Assembly (NCBI GenBank): GCA_028751875.1
Contig: CM054140.1
Coordinates: 47,705,461 to 47,769,460 of the forward strand
Length of the DNA stretch: 64,000 nt
Source of the DNA: Rapana venosa
Lineage: Eukaryota > Mollusca > Gastropoda > Neogastropoda > Muricidae
Reading direction: 5' to 3'
Shown: positions 50,801-60,059 of the stretch, one piece after another
Numbering within the stretch: position 1 is the first letter of the stretch
Layout: each line of letters starts with the position of its first letter
Position numbers and translations under genes: made by a program
Notes under the pieces: generated by a model
Told to the model about the DNA's origin: nothing
The model's input: only the letters and a program-made list of their open reading frames with translations
Databases searched by the model: none

Positions 50801-53188
50801 CGCAAATATACTTACCATGTGGACAAGTAAGAACAAGCACAAGTGGAAATAGTGACACAAATGAGGAATTTTCTAGCACAGGATTTCCATGTGAGAATAT
50901 TGATCAATATCATGAATATCAAAACAAACCAAAAAAAACACCCTCAGTATCCCAAAAGTGGTCTTGTGATTTTCAATGAGTGCATTATCTGTAAACGATC
51001 CACATACATATCAACATGAAAGATTGTTTAAAATTTTTTTTTTTAAAGTATACGTTTGATTGTATTCATTACTTTAACACAATAGTGAGGAGCGATTACA
51101 AGGGATGAAAAAGGAAGTAAAATAAAATAAGCTGCTTTTTATTTCTATGCACACATTCATAGAATATCACCGACTAAAACACCAACATAAAGCCTATAAA
51201 TCGGTACACATCACTGTAGATGTAAGGGATGAAATGGAGAAGTGAAAATAAGCCATGTTCACATCTATAAACACATTCACACAATATCACTAACTAAAAC
51301 ACAAACATGTGACCTACAAATCATTACACATCACTGTAAGATAAACTCCAATCCCTACAATCCGAGGTTAGTAGACACAGCTTTTTTCATGCCATGTTCT
51401 TCGTGTCTCAATCTTCCATGCCCCCATGCATCAAAGCCCTCTGACCTGACGACTTGTCGATCTTCATCTTCCTCCACCCAGATGCCATCATCCATGGAGA
51501 AGGAGCTGACTGAGGCATCATCCAGGCTGTTCTCCAGGCTGACAAACCGCGTGCTTGTGAGGCGTGCACTGCCCAGCAGGTTGGTCTGCACACATTGTTT
51601 CTACATAACATGTCGTTTGGGGTTATAGATTCATAAGATTATCGATTTACTAGCAATTGTTTATGATGAGTTGTCTGTATATCACAACTAGTGTCACACC
51701 CTAAAAACAAAGCTTTTATAACCATCAAAACTGGTCAAGAAATTGCAAGGGCATCATTTTCGATGTAAACAGGTACTAAGGGTGCTAAATTGTCTTTCTA
51801 CCTGCACAGACAACTTCAAAAGCAGCTCACCTGAAGGTGGATCCTTTTGGCCTTGAAACTGGGCAGGAAATCACAGACCTTGCGGATAAAGCTTCTGTGA
51901 GTCAGACGCTTCTGTTTCCTCCATGCTTGCTCCTGCAAAACATTGTATTTGTATTTGTATGTTAGTCCGTCGTTTTCGACGATGACCTCCAAAACAGCAG
52001 AGGAGGCAGCTGCTGTTTCGGAAACTGGGCAGAAATTTGATTATAGTGGAGATGCCTTGCCCACAGTACATCCCCACTCTCTCGGCCAAGAGGGCATAAG
52101 GACAGTCAGCGTTGGAGATGTTCTCCAAAGGCCAACTAGCCCCCAGGGCTGCAGCACATAAAGACTGTGCAAGTCAATCCTCCTAGTCAGAGAGTCAGTC
52201 GATCACTAAAGACTAAGCTGTAAAGTGGAATTCCATGAGTGGAAAAGCCACTGGTCATACAGCCTCTCACTTTGCTGTTGCCCCCAGCATCAATGGTTTA
52301 ATCAAGAACTGTGATAAACCCCAGGCGCTGACGGCTACATAAAATCAAATTAGAACCTTCACTCACTGACAATGCACCTCACTTTACACTTTCAGCCTAG
52401 GCTACATATTTAATTCTTCTGGAGCCAGGAGAATAATGGGATGGAGAGACACTGTGACGGTTGCCACTACAGGACAAAATCTCACTGAGGTTGTGTGAAA
52501 ACTGTTACCACTGTCACTTGTGTCAGTAGGGGGATAAGTTGTGGAATCTGGCATAGTTTGGATCAGAACAGACAACACCAAAATGACCCATTAACAGAGA
52601 AAAGATTACTAGCCTCACGCATGCACACACAAACGGAATAGCCTGGGTGTTAAGAGTGATGTGCTCATGATCTGCTGACCCGGGTTCAACTCTCATTTAA
52701 GCGAATTTTTCCTCTGGAGTTAACATCAGTGCCTACTCCACTCCCCTGCAAAAGTCCTTCACATGAGACTATAAACTAAGGTCCCGTGTGCGAACGCATG
52801 TAGAACGTCTTGCGCACATGTTAAAACCTTTCCACGTTTCAGAAGAGTAGGCCATTGTGTGCTGGAGGGAATGGATGACAAAATTTACAAAACTGCATAC
52901 ACACGGGGACTGGATGCAAAAAAGCACACGAGTGCTTATTCCATTATGATTATCCTAAAAAAAAAATTAACACAAAAGAAAAGAAAAGAAAACACACACA
53001 GAAAAGTATTCAACAGAATGAAGTTGAAACGAGCTCCTAAAATAAAACAAATGAGCAGTGTGTACCAGATGGATAAGAAGGTTGGTAAAGACTTCCAGCA
53101 GCCACGACAGCACATCTTCTGCATTCTCTTCCCCTTCACAGTGCCCGGCCTCCAATATTTCTGTCACAGTGACGAGCTGGTCTCCCAT
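39271..53188 (-). CDS. MTFR1: Mitochondrial fission regulator (MTFR1/MTFR2 family), 8 coding exons
   Basis: Family members associate with mitochondria and promote their fission or fragmentation. Reading the minus strand, exons 53188-53066, 51932-51831, 51585-51446, 50752-50445, 49976-49801, 48798-48680, 46924-46744 and, more tentatively, 39342-39271 join in frame to 406 residues. Domains in order: an N-terminal helix VLSWLLEVFTNLLIHL and RSFIRKVCDFLPSFKAKRIHLQ (the RS(I/F)(V/I)RK...FQ block of MTFR proteins), DDGIWVEEDE (about 108-117), a coiled coil KISVMEEELATLRKQIADLV (about 195-218), a polyproline run of about 30 residues with one Ala-Cys break, then MAAILKDLGKVKLKPVER followed by SPGGTP, the family's most diagnostic block, and the basic SIIAEALKKKF. 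MTFR1, MTFR2 and MTFR1L arose in vertebrates, so the symbol is used at family level. The gene converges on PDE7 and diverges from TMEM8. Confidence 0.92.
40685..40862 (+). repeat. Second copy of the dispersed repeat
   Basis: Purine-rich AGGCAGGCAAATGG ... AAAGACAGAAAGAGATAGA, then TTTCCAAAAGGTGGGGATGC and CCCCCGACATCTCC, parallel to 63.65-63.81 kb. Confidence 0.5.
41225..42028 (-). mobile_element. Older RNase H LINE (LINE A), 3' part
   Basis: Minus-strand frames give LDSKAVKIALGVPAHANT, SLSDQRKLAVSKYVV and further on VHTDGSALETGKSGAAYVIP, the DGS motif of a LINE-encoded RNase H. Several stops and shifts follow. This is the continuation of the fragment at 45.3-46.55 kb, from which it is separated by LINE B. 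Confidence 0.85.
42041..45271 (-). mobile_element. RTE-like non-LTR retrotransposon, nearly full length (LINE B)
   Basis: A 3.23-kb element read on the minus strand. It begins with a GC-rich leader containing TCGTAAGAGGCGACTAAGG, carries an APE-type endonuclease and a reverse transcriptase, and ends in a short TAATGATGATAATA microsatellite tail. Size, single-ORF layout and tail suggest the RTE group. Flanks are 12-bp near-perfect target duplications, TGTCCATATATT at 42029-42040 and TGTCCGTATATT at 45272-45283. It inserted into an older LINE. Its base composition (about half GC) contrasts with the AT-rich surroundings. Confidence 0.9.
42048..45152 (-). pseudogene. Broken endonuclease/reverse transcriptase ORF of LINE B
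   Basis: Reading downstream: endonuclease start KIRLGHWNVRTMYETGKLAQ and SESRWTGSGR (ORF 45152-44613); endonuclease end IDHLMINGKWRRSLL and SDHHLVTAHI, then the RT start DCNNWRGITLLSVPSKILAK and EQAGFRKQRGCIDQIF (44438-43101); RT core GVRQGCVMSAVLFNLAID and the catalytic FVDDLA (43126-42674); and the C-terminal part with YLGSIIKPEGG and RRWKWIGHILRRD (42677-42048). I infer four single-base frameshifts, near 44.68, 44.47, 43.10 and 42.68 kb. I see no in-frame stop apart from these, so the copy is fairly young or some shifts are sequencing errors. Confidence 0.9.
45284..46555 (-). mobile_element. Older RNase H LINE (LINE A), 5' part, internally deleted
   Basis: Minus-strand translation shows the endonuclease-RT linker (GNRWWTKTCEDAV, EENFICMKYAKTQCKRIIAQ), the RT entry (WINGNLPSMWRQSIVVPILK) and then jumps near 45.69 kb to post-catalytic RT sequence (ENRLELSAEKTCLVLF, VKFLGVFLTRKLNWKMHI). 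The RT blocks with the catalytic Asp pair are missing, so this copy has an internal deletion as well as 5' truncation. Confidence 0.82.
46744..46924 (-). CDS. MTFR1: MTFR coding exon 7
   Basis: Acceptor cacgttcag (weak pyrimidine tract), donor GTATGT, phase 2 to 0. Encodes SPGGTPLQSRPKQSGTDPAS, IIAEALKKKFRNRVQYSPD and an acidic end ENPEFDSPELAPQVK. Just upstream lies a 48-bp tandem duplication carrying branch-point-like sequence. Because the exon ends at a good donor, one more exon is expected. Confidence 0.93.
46940..47035 (+). repeat. 48-bp tandem pair beside an MTFR acceptor
   Basis: AACTGTTAGTGATGCTGCAG plus TCACCTGC(T/G)GAACGAG and TTATATGTGTGT repeats with a 48-bp period. On the minus strand each copy carries CACTAAC, a branch-point-like sequence, just upstream of the exon 7 acceptor. 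Confidence 0.88.
47085..47178 (+). mobile_element. 3' tail of the same LINE/SINE family
   Basis: AGATATAGCGCTATACAAAT followed by TTATTATTATTATT, about 85% like the copy ending at 8062. It lies in an MTFR intron. Confidence 0.55.
47829..47884 (+). repeat. (CA)n microsatellite
   Basis: About 27 CA units in an MTFR intron. Confidence 0.95.
48146..48421 (+). mobile_element. tRNA-derived SINE, CORE/Deu-like, copy 2 (with head)
   Basis: The same family as the copy at 8.07 kb, in the same orientation. Here the head CACCGTGGTCGAGTGGTTTA supplies the A-box region (TGGTCGAGTGG) and CAGGTTCGATCC the B box. I count about eight differences over ~260 bp from copy 1. It lies antisense in an MTFR intron. 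Confidence 0.85.
48680..48798 (-). CDS. MTFR1: MTFR coding exon 6 (family signature)
   Basis: Acceptor tttggcag, donor GTGAGT, phase 0 to 2. Encodes VPNMAAILKDLGKVKLKPVE. The pattern N-M-x-x-(V/I)-L-x-D-L-x-K-V-K-L followed by E-R-S-P-G-G-T-P is the hallmark of MTFR proteins. Confidence 0.95.
49091..49262 (+). repeat. 74-bp repeat, two full units and a partial
   Basis: AATTGCATGATGATCAATGA and GGATGACGTAATTATGCTTA repeat with a 74-bp period (49121 and 49195). GCTTAATTAAGCGC is an internal palindrome. It abuts a GCGCTATATAAATTCC element tail. Intron of MTFR. Confidence 0.85.
49801..49976 (-). CDS. MTFR1: MTFR coding exon 5 (polyproline)
   Basis: Acceptor tattttcag, donor GTAGGG, phase 1 to 0. 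Encodes VSGANVPPPPPPACP followed by about 20 consecutive prolines, then GVKTARAADSGSLSDLLKQ. Proline runs at this place are a family feature. The run is encoded by an imperfect CCN microsatellite, so its length may vary between individuals. Confidence 0.93.
50445..50752 (-). CDS. MTFR1: MTFR coding exon 4 (coiled coil)
   Basis: Acceptor atattcag, donor GTAGGT, phase 2 to 1, 308 nt. The donor at 50444 was preferred to GTAGGT at 50448 because only it keeps the frame into the proline exon (NKTV-DVSGANV). Encodes a linker rich in Asp, His and Thr and the coiled coil KISVMEEELATLRKQIADLV. Confidence 0.9.
51446..51585 (-). CDS. MTFR1: MTFR coding exon 3
   Basis: Acceptor tgtgcag, donor GTCAGA, phase 0 to 2. 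Encodes TRFVSLENSLDDASVSSFSM and DDGIWVEEDEDRQVV. The acidic D-D-G-I-W-V-E-E motif is typical of the family. Confidence 0.92.
51831..51932 (-). CDS. MTFR1: MTFR coding exon 2
   Basis: Acceptor ttttgcag, donor GTGAGC, phase 0 to 0, 34 codons. Encodes EQAWRKQKRLTHRSFIRKVC and FLPSFKAKRIHLQ, the basic block corresponding to the R-S-I-V-R-K-I ... C-P-R-V-x-F-Q segment of vertebrate MTFR1/2. Confidence 0.88.
51936..52170. other. Unclassified repeat-like segment in MTFR intron
   Basis: It begins at the acceptor of MTFR coding exon 2. It holds TTAGTCCGTCGTTTTCGACG, then CTCCAAAACAGCAGAGGAGG and GATTATAGTGGAGATGCCTT. The style (CpG-containing, open for 72 codons) resembles a fragment of a mobile element, but I cannot name the family and see no second copy in this window. 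Confidence 0.35.
52635..52962 (+). mobile_element. SINE-S1, hairpin tail type, near full length
   Basis: Head region GGAATAGCCTGGGTGTTAAG with CCCGGGTTCAACTC as B box, body GTTAACATCAGTGCCTACTC, CGAACGCATGTAGAACGTCT and AGAGTAGGCCATTGTGTGCT, tail GCACACGAGTGCTTATTCCA. Antisense in the MTFR intron after coding exon 1. Confidence 0.8.
53066..53188 (-). CDS. MTFR1: MTFR coding exon 1 (start codon)
   Basis: Encodes MGDQLVTVTEIL ... VLSWLLEVFTNLLIHL; donor GTACAC, phase 0. The ATG at 53188-53186 is the first in-frame start after an in-frame TGA. The exon probably begins with 5' UTR at the acceptor tttcag (exon start 53232), so an upstream non-coding exon is expected. An out-of-frame ATG lies about 19 bases upstream. 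Confidence 0.82.
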
Positions 53189-53804
53189 GCTCCTCACAAA
53201 AATTCATTCAACTGTGCCCCAGGGAAGAGTCTCTGAAACAAAGAAACTTGATAGTTACAGACATGTAGGTATGTGTGTGTAAATCTGCATGAGTGTATCT
53301 AGGTGCATGCATAGTTTACAGACCTGCACATTGTGTAAATCTGCATGAGTGCATATCTGTACATGTATATCATATGCCTATAAAGCATGCTTCTGTTATA
53401 ACTTGCCTACAAGCATGCACACACACACATACACACAACAATGTACATGTATGCACACAAATAAACTCACTTTTCAGCTAAATTTGACAAAAAAGGTCAA
53501 CTGACTTAGGAGCCAAAAATGGTTTATAACATAATCTTGAATACAAATATGAGAATGTTTGCTTTTATTTTGAATACCACAATTTTTCTTATAATTAGTT
53601 TTAATTACCTAGGAAAAACTTTCCATCATAATTTTACATAAAAAATGACAAAGTAACATGCAAAACTTGGCCAAAATAAAAATATAAATTTTTTATTTTT
53701 TAGAAAAAAATGATAGAAGCCAAAAATCAATGTGTTAATACAATAAAAGTAACACTTTGGAATTTTGGATGGAACTACCCTTTTTATCATTTTAAAAATA
53801 TTAT

Positions 53805-54152
53805 TCTTTTATATCGAAGATAATGGAATAAGCACTCATGTGCTTTTTTAGGTCCAGTTGGCAGTCCCCGTATGTATGTGGTTTTGTAAATTCTGTCATC
53901 TGTTCCCACCGGCACACAATGGCCTACTCTTATGAAAAGCAAAACAGGATTTAACATGTGCGCAAGATGTTCTGTGTGTGTTCGCACACAGGGCCTCGGT
54001 TTATAGTCTCATCCAAAGGACTTTTGGGGAGAGTGGAGTCTGCACTGATGTCAACTCCTGGGGAAAATATCCCCTTGAACGGGAATCGAACCTGGGTTGT
54101 CAGATTGTGAGCGCAATGTTCTAACCACTAGGCTATCCTGTTCCCTACCCAA
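53805..54152 (-). mobile_element. SINE-S1, hairpin tail type, full length
   Basis: Plus-strand order is reversed: TCTTTTATATCGAAGATAAT (tail), AGCACTCATGTGCT hairpin, body CACACAATGGCCTACTCTTA, then GGGAATCGAACCTGGGTTGT and CTAACCACTAGGCTATCCTG (head). Intron of MTFR upstream of coding exon 1. Confidence 0.85.
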
Positions 54153-54224
54153 TCCAGAAGATATTCTACAAATGTGGCAAAACATCATTCAAAATACAAA
54201 TGGTCAAGACTGTGCTGATCATAG

Positions 54225-54660
54225 ATTGAATTAGATTCATAATCTCAAATACTGATTAGGATAAAACAAAAAATTATGTCTGAACGTCAGGCAGGCTACA
54301 GAACAAAAAGGAAAAATAGATGTTACTCTTGCTCCAAAACATCACTGAAAATGTGAAAAGTATGAATGTGAATGAAGAACTTTTCATCACTTTAATCTGC
54401 AGATTACAGCAAAGCCTTTGATAGTGTGATTCACCAGCATCTTTTTGACACTACGTATAAAATGGGCTTTTGAAAACATATCTCCCCAATATCCTCATTT
54501 TATGAAGACCAAAAGTCAAAACGCAATATGAATAAGGCACTATCAGTATCACTCAGATAGGGCACTAAAAAATGTGAATTTTCCAACATATCAAAAGAAA
54601 ATAATAAAATGCTTAGCATGGTCTGTCAAGTGTCATGCTATATAAAAATTTAAAATATAA
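54225..54660 (+). mobile_element. Decayed reverse transcriptase fragment
   Basis: Translation shows MSERQAGYRTKRK, then DYSKAFDSVIHQHLFDTTYK and SPISSFYEDQKS, the RT blocks around the first catalytic Asp (xDYSKAFD). Stops and shifts are frequent. It lies in the proposed first intron of MTFR and differs from LINE A and LINE B in sequence. Confidence 0.75.
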
Positions 54661-55444
54661 ATTATAATACATATGATTTTATGACTGCTAAATCCTGGAC
54701 ACAAAGAAAAGAAAAAAAGGAATTGAAGCATCCAAGATGTGTGGGGATTTTTTGGTGTTTTTTTTTAAAGATGGCTGCTCAGGGTCAATTGGGAAGATTT
54801 TTTTTAAAAAGACAGCAAAAAAACAAGACAGCGACAGGAAAAGGGCAGACCGCCAGCTTCTCTCATTAACAACATTACAGAATATTGTGGCATAAGAATC
54901 AATTAAATCAGCAGAGCCAACAAAATTAATGGAGGAGGATAAATGTTCGTGTCAGTAGGTGCAGATGCCAACACTGTACCCGGTGACACTGACACTAGGG
55001 CATGGGGCATGAGAAATCCTAGTATACGATAAACATCATAATTATTCTATAGAAATTAGAATATACTACTATATAGTAATTTTACTAAATATTAAACAGC
55101 AAAACCTAAATAAGACCAGCCTATATTTTCATTCTGTTTAAAGTCTCATTCAGCAGTGTCTGCTCTCTCCCCGTAACTTTGGACCCTTAACAAAAGACAA
55201 GAAAACAAAAAACACCATGGTTACCTGTATGTTTCAACAACGCAGGACTGGAGTAGTATACAGCAGACAAATTCAGTATTGGGTATTATAAATGAATTTA
55301 ATCATTTCCTTACTGAATGGTGAGCCAACACCTTCAGTAAACTACACATCATCACTATCACTACCACTGACTTACAAACTTTGCACTATTATAGCCAAAT
55401 GTTAAATTTTGAGGTTTAGTCAAACTCAAAACTCTCAAATTCCC

Positions 55445-55600
55445 CGCTTACCGGAAGTGACTGTTGGCAAGGGGAGGCTACCTTGGTGTCTTAGGGGACA
55501 GAAGCAGATACTAACCTAACAGAATTTTGTTTCATTCATTCTTTGCCTAGAAAGTGAGGAAGTGGAGTGGGCGGACAATGTTAAAATGAAAAAAAAGAGG
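55445..55600. promoter_or_regulatory. Shared divergent promoter of MTFR and TMEM8 with ETS/GABP site
   Basis: ACCGGAAGTGAC at 55450-55461 is a perfect ETS (GABP-type) site. It sits about 125 bp before the first TMEM8 ATG, with a second GGAAGTGG at 55558. On the minus strand the same bases read CACTTCCG|GTAAGC, a strong splice donor that could end a non-coding MTFR first exon and splice to the acceptor at 53232. I see no TATA box close by. The promoter call is inferred from gene geometry and this motif. Confidence 0.5.
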
Positions 55601-55664
55601 ATGACAAGCTTTCGATTTTTGTGTAATGTGTTTGTTGTGATCCATATTTGTGAATCATTAATCG
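55586..55664 (+). CDS. PGAP6: TMEM8/PGAP6 exon 1, signal peptide
   Basis: Two in-frame ATGs occur, at 55586 and 55601; I took the first because it gives the basic n-region MKKKRM. Core FRFLCNVFVVIHICESLI; donor GTGAGC, phase 1, matching the GA that opens the next exon. A minimal upstream ORF (ATG TTA AAA TGA at 55578-55589) overlaps the start in another frame. No sequence homology is expected in a signal peptide, so the case rests on phase, composition and position next to the promoter. Confidence 0.75.
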
Positions 55665-58600
55665 GTGAGCCCTCTAACGAATATGAAAACTCATATTATA
55701 GCTGTTGAACTTGAGCCACTGTTAACTACTTGTAGTAGTCATTAGAAAATCAACACACACACACACACACACACACATGGCTCAGCCTAAGCCATGTGGC
55801 TTAATAATCTAGTTGTAGATCCCATCATTGCTTGTGATTTTTTCAGACTGCTTTACAATCAAGTTGATAGGCAGAGTTTTTCTGTCTTTTTCTTTACTTT
55901 TCTAAGTATATAAAATTATTTGATATTATGTAAAGTTCCATCACAATAAGTCTTCAGTCATATAAGTAAAAATATGTTTTATAACTGTTCGTAATGTTTG
56001 TAGCTAATCAGAAGATTTTAAAACAGAGTGACAGACCAAAAGCTGTCACTGTCAGTTATTATACAAAGCACCAAGGCCAACATTCAAATTATGTTATTTT
56101 GAGACTGTTGTGTTGAGATTGTTGTCAATCAATGACAAGCTCTTAGTCTAAGCATAACAACCACCTGTAACCCCCTCCCCTCCCCCCTTTACATCAGTTA
56201 TAATAATAAATAAAACTTACGCCTCAGTAAATTATGTATTACACAATTTAAACAAATGTCACAGTGAATTACTGTACTATAATTTGTATTTAAGTGATGT
56301 AAAAGTAAAATTTCTTGTTCATCTTTTTGAATATTAGTTTTCATTACTGAATTTATGTTTCATTTATGTACTCACTCCATTTTTCATCGATAATTTTTTT
56401 TTGAGGAACAGTAACCTCCATGTGGGGAGCTACATTGTAGCAGACAACATGGCAACAAATAATGATAGCAGTAAAAGTCTTTGTCAGTCAGTCTTTCTTC
56501 AGGCGCAGCCTATGTTCGCACTCTAGGCTTTCACTGCATGCTTGCTTGCAAGTCCTCAGTCTAGGTGTCCCACTGCCAATACTCTTGTGTGTGTGTGTAC
56601 ATGTGTGTGTCACTGTGTGATGTATATATGTATATAATTTGTGTGTATGTATGTATGTGTGCGTGCGTGTATATCCATGCATGATTGATATGACTTAGAA
56701 ATGAAACTTCAAAACATTTTAAGCATCAGAAAACTGAAGAAGTACTAATTACTATGTATATGATCATAAAAAAATATATTCTTTCTAAATCTTGTCATCA
56801 AGTCCCCCTTTATCAATTAATTCATAGACTTTCATCCATTTGAATCTAAAAAGCTCAGTGGCAGAACTCTGTGACAGAGCTGACAGTTGGTCAAAATGAT
56901 TTCAACCCTGTAGACAGCAAAATTGTTGTTTTTTCAATAATTTACATACACCAAGGGGCAGGATAGCCTAGTGGTTAAGAGCATTGGGCTTGTGATCTGA
57001 TGACATGGTTTCCAACCATCAATGAGACGCCTGTTTGAAGGAATTGTATTTCCCTTGGAGTTAATACACTAATTGAAGTAATTCCACCTGCCTCAAAAGT
57101 CCTTCAGATGAGACTTGACCCTGATGACCCATGTAATGTACAAATGCTCACAAAAGTCATGCACATACATTAAAAGCTGTTCCACTCTGGAAGTGTAGAC
57201 CATTGTATAGTAGTAGGAAGGGATGACAAAATTAAAGCAAAAAATGCATGGTGTTGTGCTTAGACATCACTCCTGAAGTTGGAATGGAGATATCTTGATT
57301 AATGGTGGGCAAATGATGGCATACTATCTGTTTTACACGCAAAATCTCACCATTGGTGAGCTTTAGAGCTCTAGCTGAGGTATGCACAGAGAGATAAGAA
57401 AGACTAAGAGAGAGGGAGATTTACGTCAGCGGAATCAAATGCTTTCACTCAAATTTAGCTTATAATGCATGTGTAGGCAAGCAGAGTTAGAAAGCTTGTA
57501 ATGTGTTATTGATGTAAAATGCATTGTTGCAGGAGAAACAGAGGCGGTGGTATGGAGAAGTGAGCAGAGAGTGAGCTACTACACAAACTATGCATCCATC
57601 ACACCAGTTCGATTCCCAGTGCCCAGCCTCACAGGGGAGGCAGTGTGGTCTTTCAGGGCCACAAAATCACCAGACAGATGTGATCACAAAACTATCAGCA
57701 TGTAAGATATATAAAATTGAAAAAATATCTTGCTACCTGTGTACATATGTGGATTTGAGTTTGTAGAGTTTAAAGCTTAATCCCATTTTCAATTTTGTAA
57801 GATTGGATTGCTTCTAACTATTTTATATGCTTAGAGCGTCACCTGCTGTGTAATTGAAAGCCTGGATGAGACATTGGGAATTAGATCTCAAATCTACCTT
57901 CATACTCATAGTGGGTAATGATATGAACCATTTGAAAGTACAAAGCAGTAAACTGGAAAACTAAAATGCTAGTTTACCATGCATGTCTATTATACATATT
58001 TAGTAACACTTTTTCAGAATATTTCACTGATCACTGATCTGCTCTACAGTAGAAAATCATCTTACACTGTCATATATTTCATTGTTTATTTGCTGGATAC
58101 TAATTTATTCCTTGGGTGCAAAAGTTTGCCTTTGAGGCAATGATCTCTATTTGGTTAGTTATTTTAAGTTGACAACATTTGCAGACTTCATACATTCATA
58201 ATGTTAGTATCAAATTTATACAGAAGAAACCAAAGTGCTACGCTTCAGTAGGTTTATTAACATTCTTAGCACAGGTGGGTTCTGTTAAAAGCTTGAAAAA
58301 GAATGCAAATCTTGGCTAATGATGTAATGTTATATTCCACGTTAAATACAAAGATCTCAGTCAGAAAAATGATCATCTGTAGAATCTGAATCATTCATTC
58401 ATTATCACCAGCTGTCAACCAAAGTAAATAGTTTTCTGAATCACCCATTAACAAAAGTGAAAGAAACAAAATCTGCCATTTCACGTATGATATCAAACCA
58501 GCTAACAAGGATTTGGGATGAAGTTGGCAGCTGGTTGGAATGACTACAGGCTGTGCTGGAAAGTATTTTTGTGTTCAATGCATTGTTTAAGTCATTTTGC

Positions 58601-60000
58601 TAGATTTTCTTATAAATTTCTAGTTTGTTAACCATCCAGACTCTGACAGCAGACAAAGAGACCAAATTTTAACAGGAGAGAGCCCCAATGAAAATAAATT
58701 CAAGATTTAGTTCCTTTCATCCTACGTGTAGAGAGGAACAGAGTGCAATGCAGAAAAAAATACAACATATAAAGGTCATTAAAGTGTATTTTAAAGCAAA
58801 ACATGGGGGAAAAAATGGGGTGGAGGTAGTGCTCAGAGACAAATATCAAAACGTCTTGTGCGACGAACTCTGCAGTGTTAGTATGGGCTTTAGCCTTTCA
58901 CTCAAATTTAATAAAACTTTGTTATTCCAGATACCTCCAATATGGAAGTCTGCCTCTTGCCAACCCACTGAATGAGACCTATCCAGAACACTTCTTCCTT
59001 GAAAGGAGTAATCTAGTTCAGCTGAGTGTTGCCTCCAACAATGTCAGTGTTCACCACTCTGTGATGATGCCCCAGGGTGGGGATTGGTATGCTATTGCCT
59101 TCATTCCTGAAACCAACAAGCACATTGTCCAGAAGGTATGAACAGTTTTCTTTGTTGGTGTGTGTGTGTGTGATTGGTTGATTTGTTGGTTACGTGTGTG
59201 CCTGTCTATGCGTGCGTGCTTGCATGTGTGTGTGTTATTTTTGTGTTGTAAGTTTTTTTTGCAATTTGTTTTGATAAATCTTTGTGTAATTTCATGCAAT
59301 ATGAACCAATAAAGAATTGTGCAGAATTTGAGCATGTGTCCATACAGAGCTGTCTAGGATTTGAGTGGCATGGTCAGGAAGGCTGTGATGATGCAAAGAG
59401 GATAAGCTCTGACAATAAAATGATATATAATATATGCCTTTTCACTTTTTGTGGATGTAACAGTAGATTTGAATATAATATATACTTGTACGTACCTTTT
59501 CAAAACAAATAAAAGATACTGCCATTTATCTCTACTATCTTCCAACCTGTGTGTATGTGTGTGTGTGTGCACATACGTGCTGTGTGTGTATGCGCCTACA
59601 GCTTGTGAATATACCTTTTCAGCTTATTTATCTAAAACTATTCATGCACAAATTTCAGTAGAAATTTTGGATCTAGAAATATCCCAGTAAGTGACAAAAT
59701 ATCTTTGCATAATCTATGAGCTTTATTGGGTGTGGAATAAACCTGTAGTTTAGAATGCAAGTAAACCATGTATGCTGCTGCTTTTTTTCTGTTGATTTTT
59801 TCTTAACAATGCATGATGTTTGGAACCTAAGGGTCTGACGCTTCAGTGTGAGTACAAGTTCAGTGCGTCTCTGGACCTGAAAGAAATGCCACCCTACCTG
59901 CACTTCAGTGTAAATACAGAATCTCAGGTGGCATTGACAAGTACCCATGGTGATGGGATGTGGGTTGGGTGAGTCTACTAACAGTACATGTATTTTTGTG

Positions 60001-60059
<59 letters not shown>

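Larger units (their letters stand above)
53233..55451. other. Proposed first intron of MTFR
   Basis: It lies between the proposed promoter-proximal donor at 55451 and the acceptor before the start-codon exon. Apart from the SINE at 53.8-54.15 kb and the RT fragment at 54.2-54.66 kb I see only AT-rich sequence with no exon. Confidence 0.45.

Noticed and set aside
54681..54869. Plus-strand 62-codon frame near 54.7 kb as a TMEM8 first exon
   Set aside because: It has no signal-peptide character and no suitable phase-1 donor; the exon at 55586 fits in every respect.
58688..58975. 95-codon frame overlapping TMEM8 exon 3 in another frame
   Set aside because: Its frame differs from the conserved YLQYGSLPLANPLNETYP frame and includes intron sequence.
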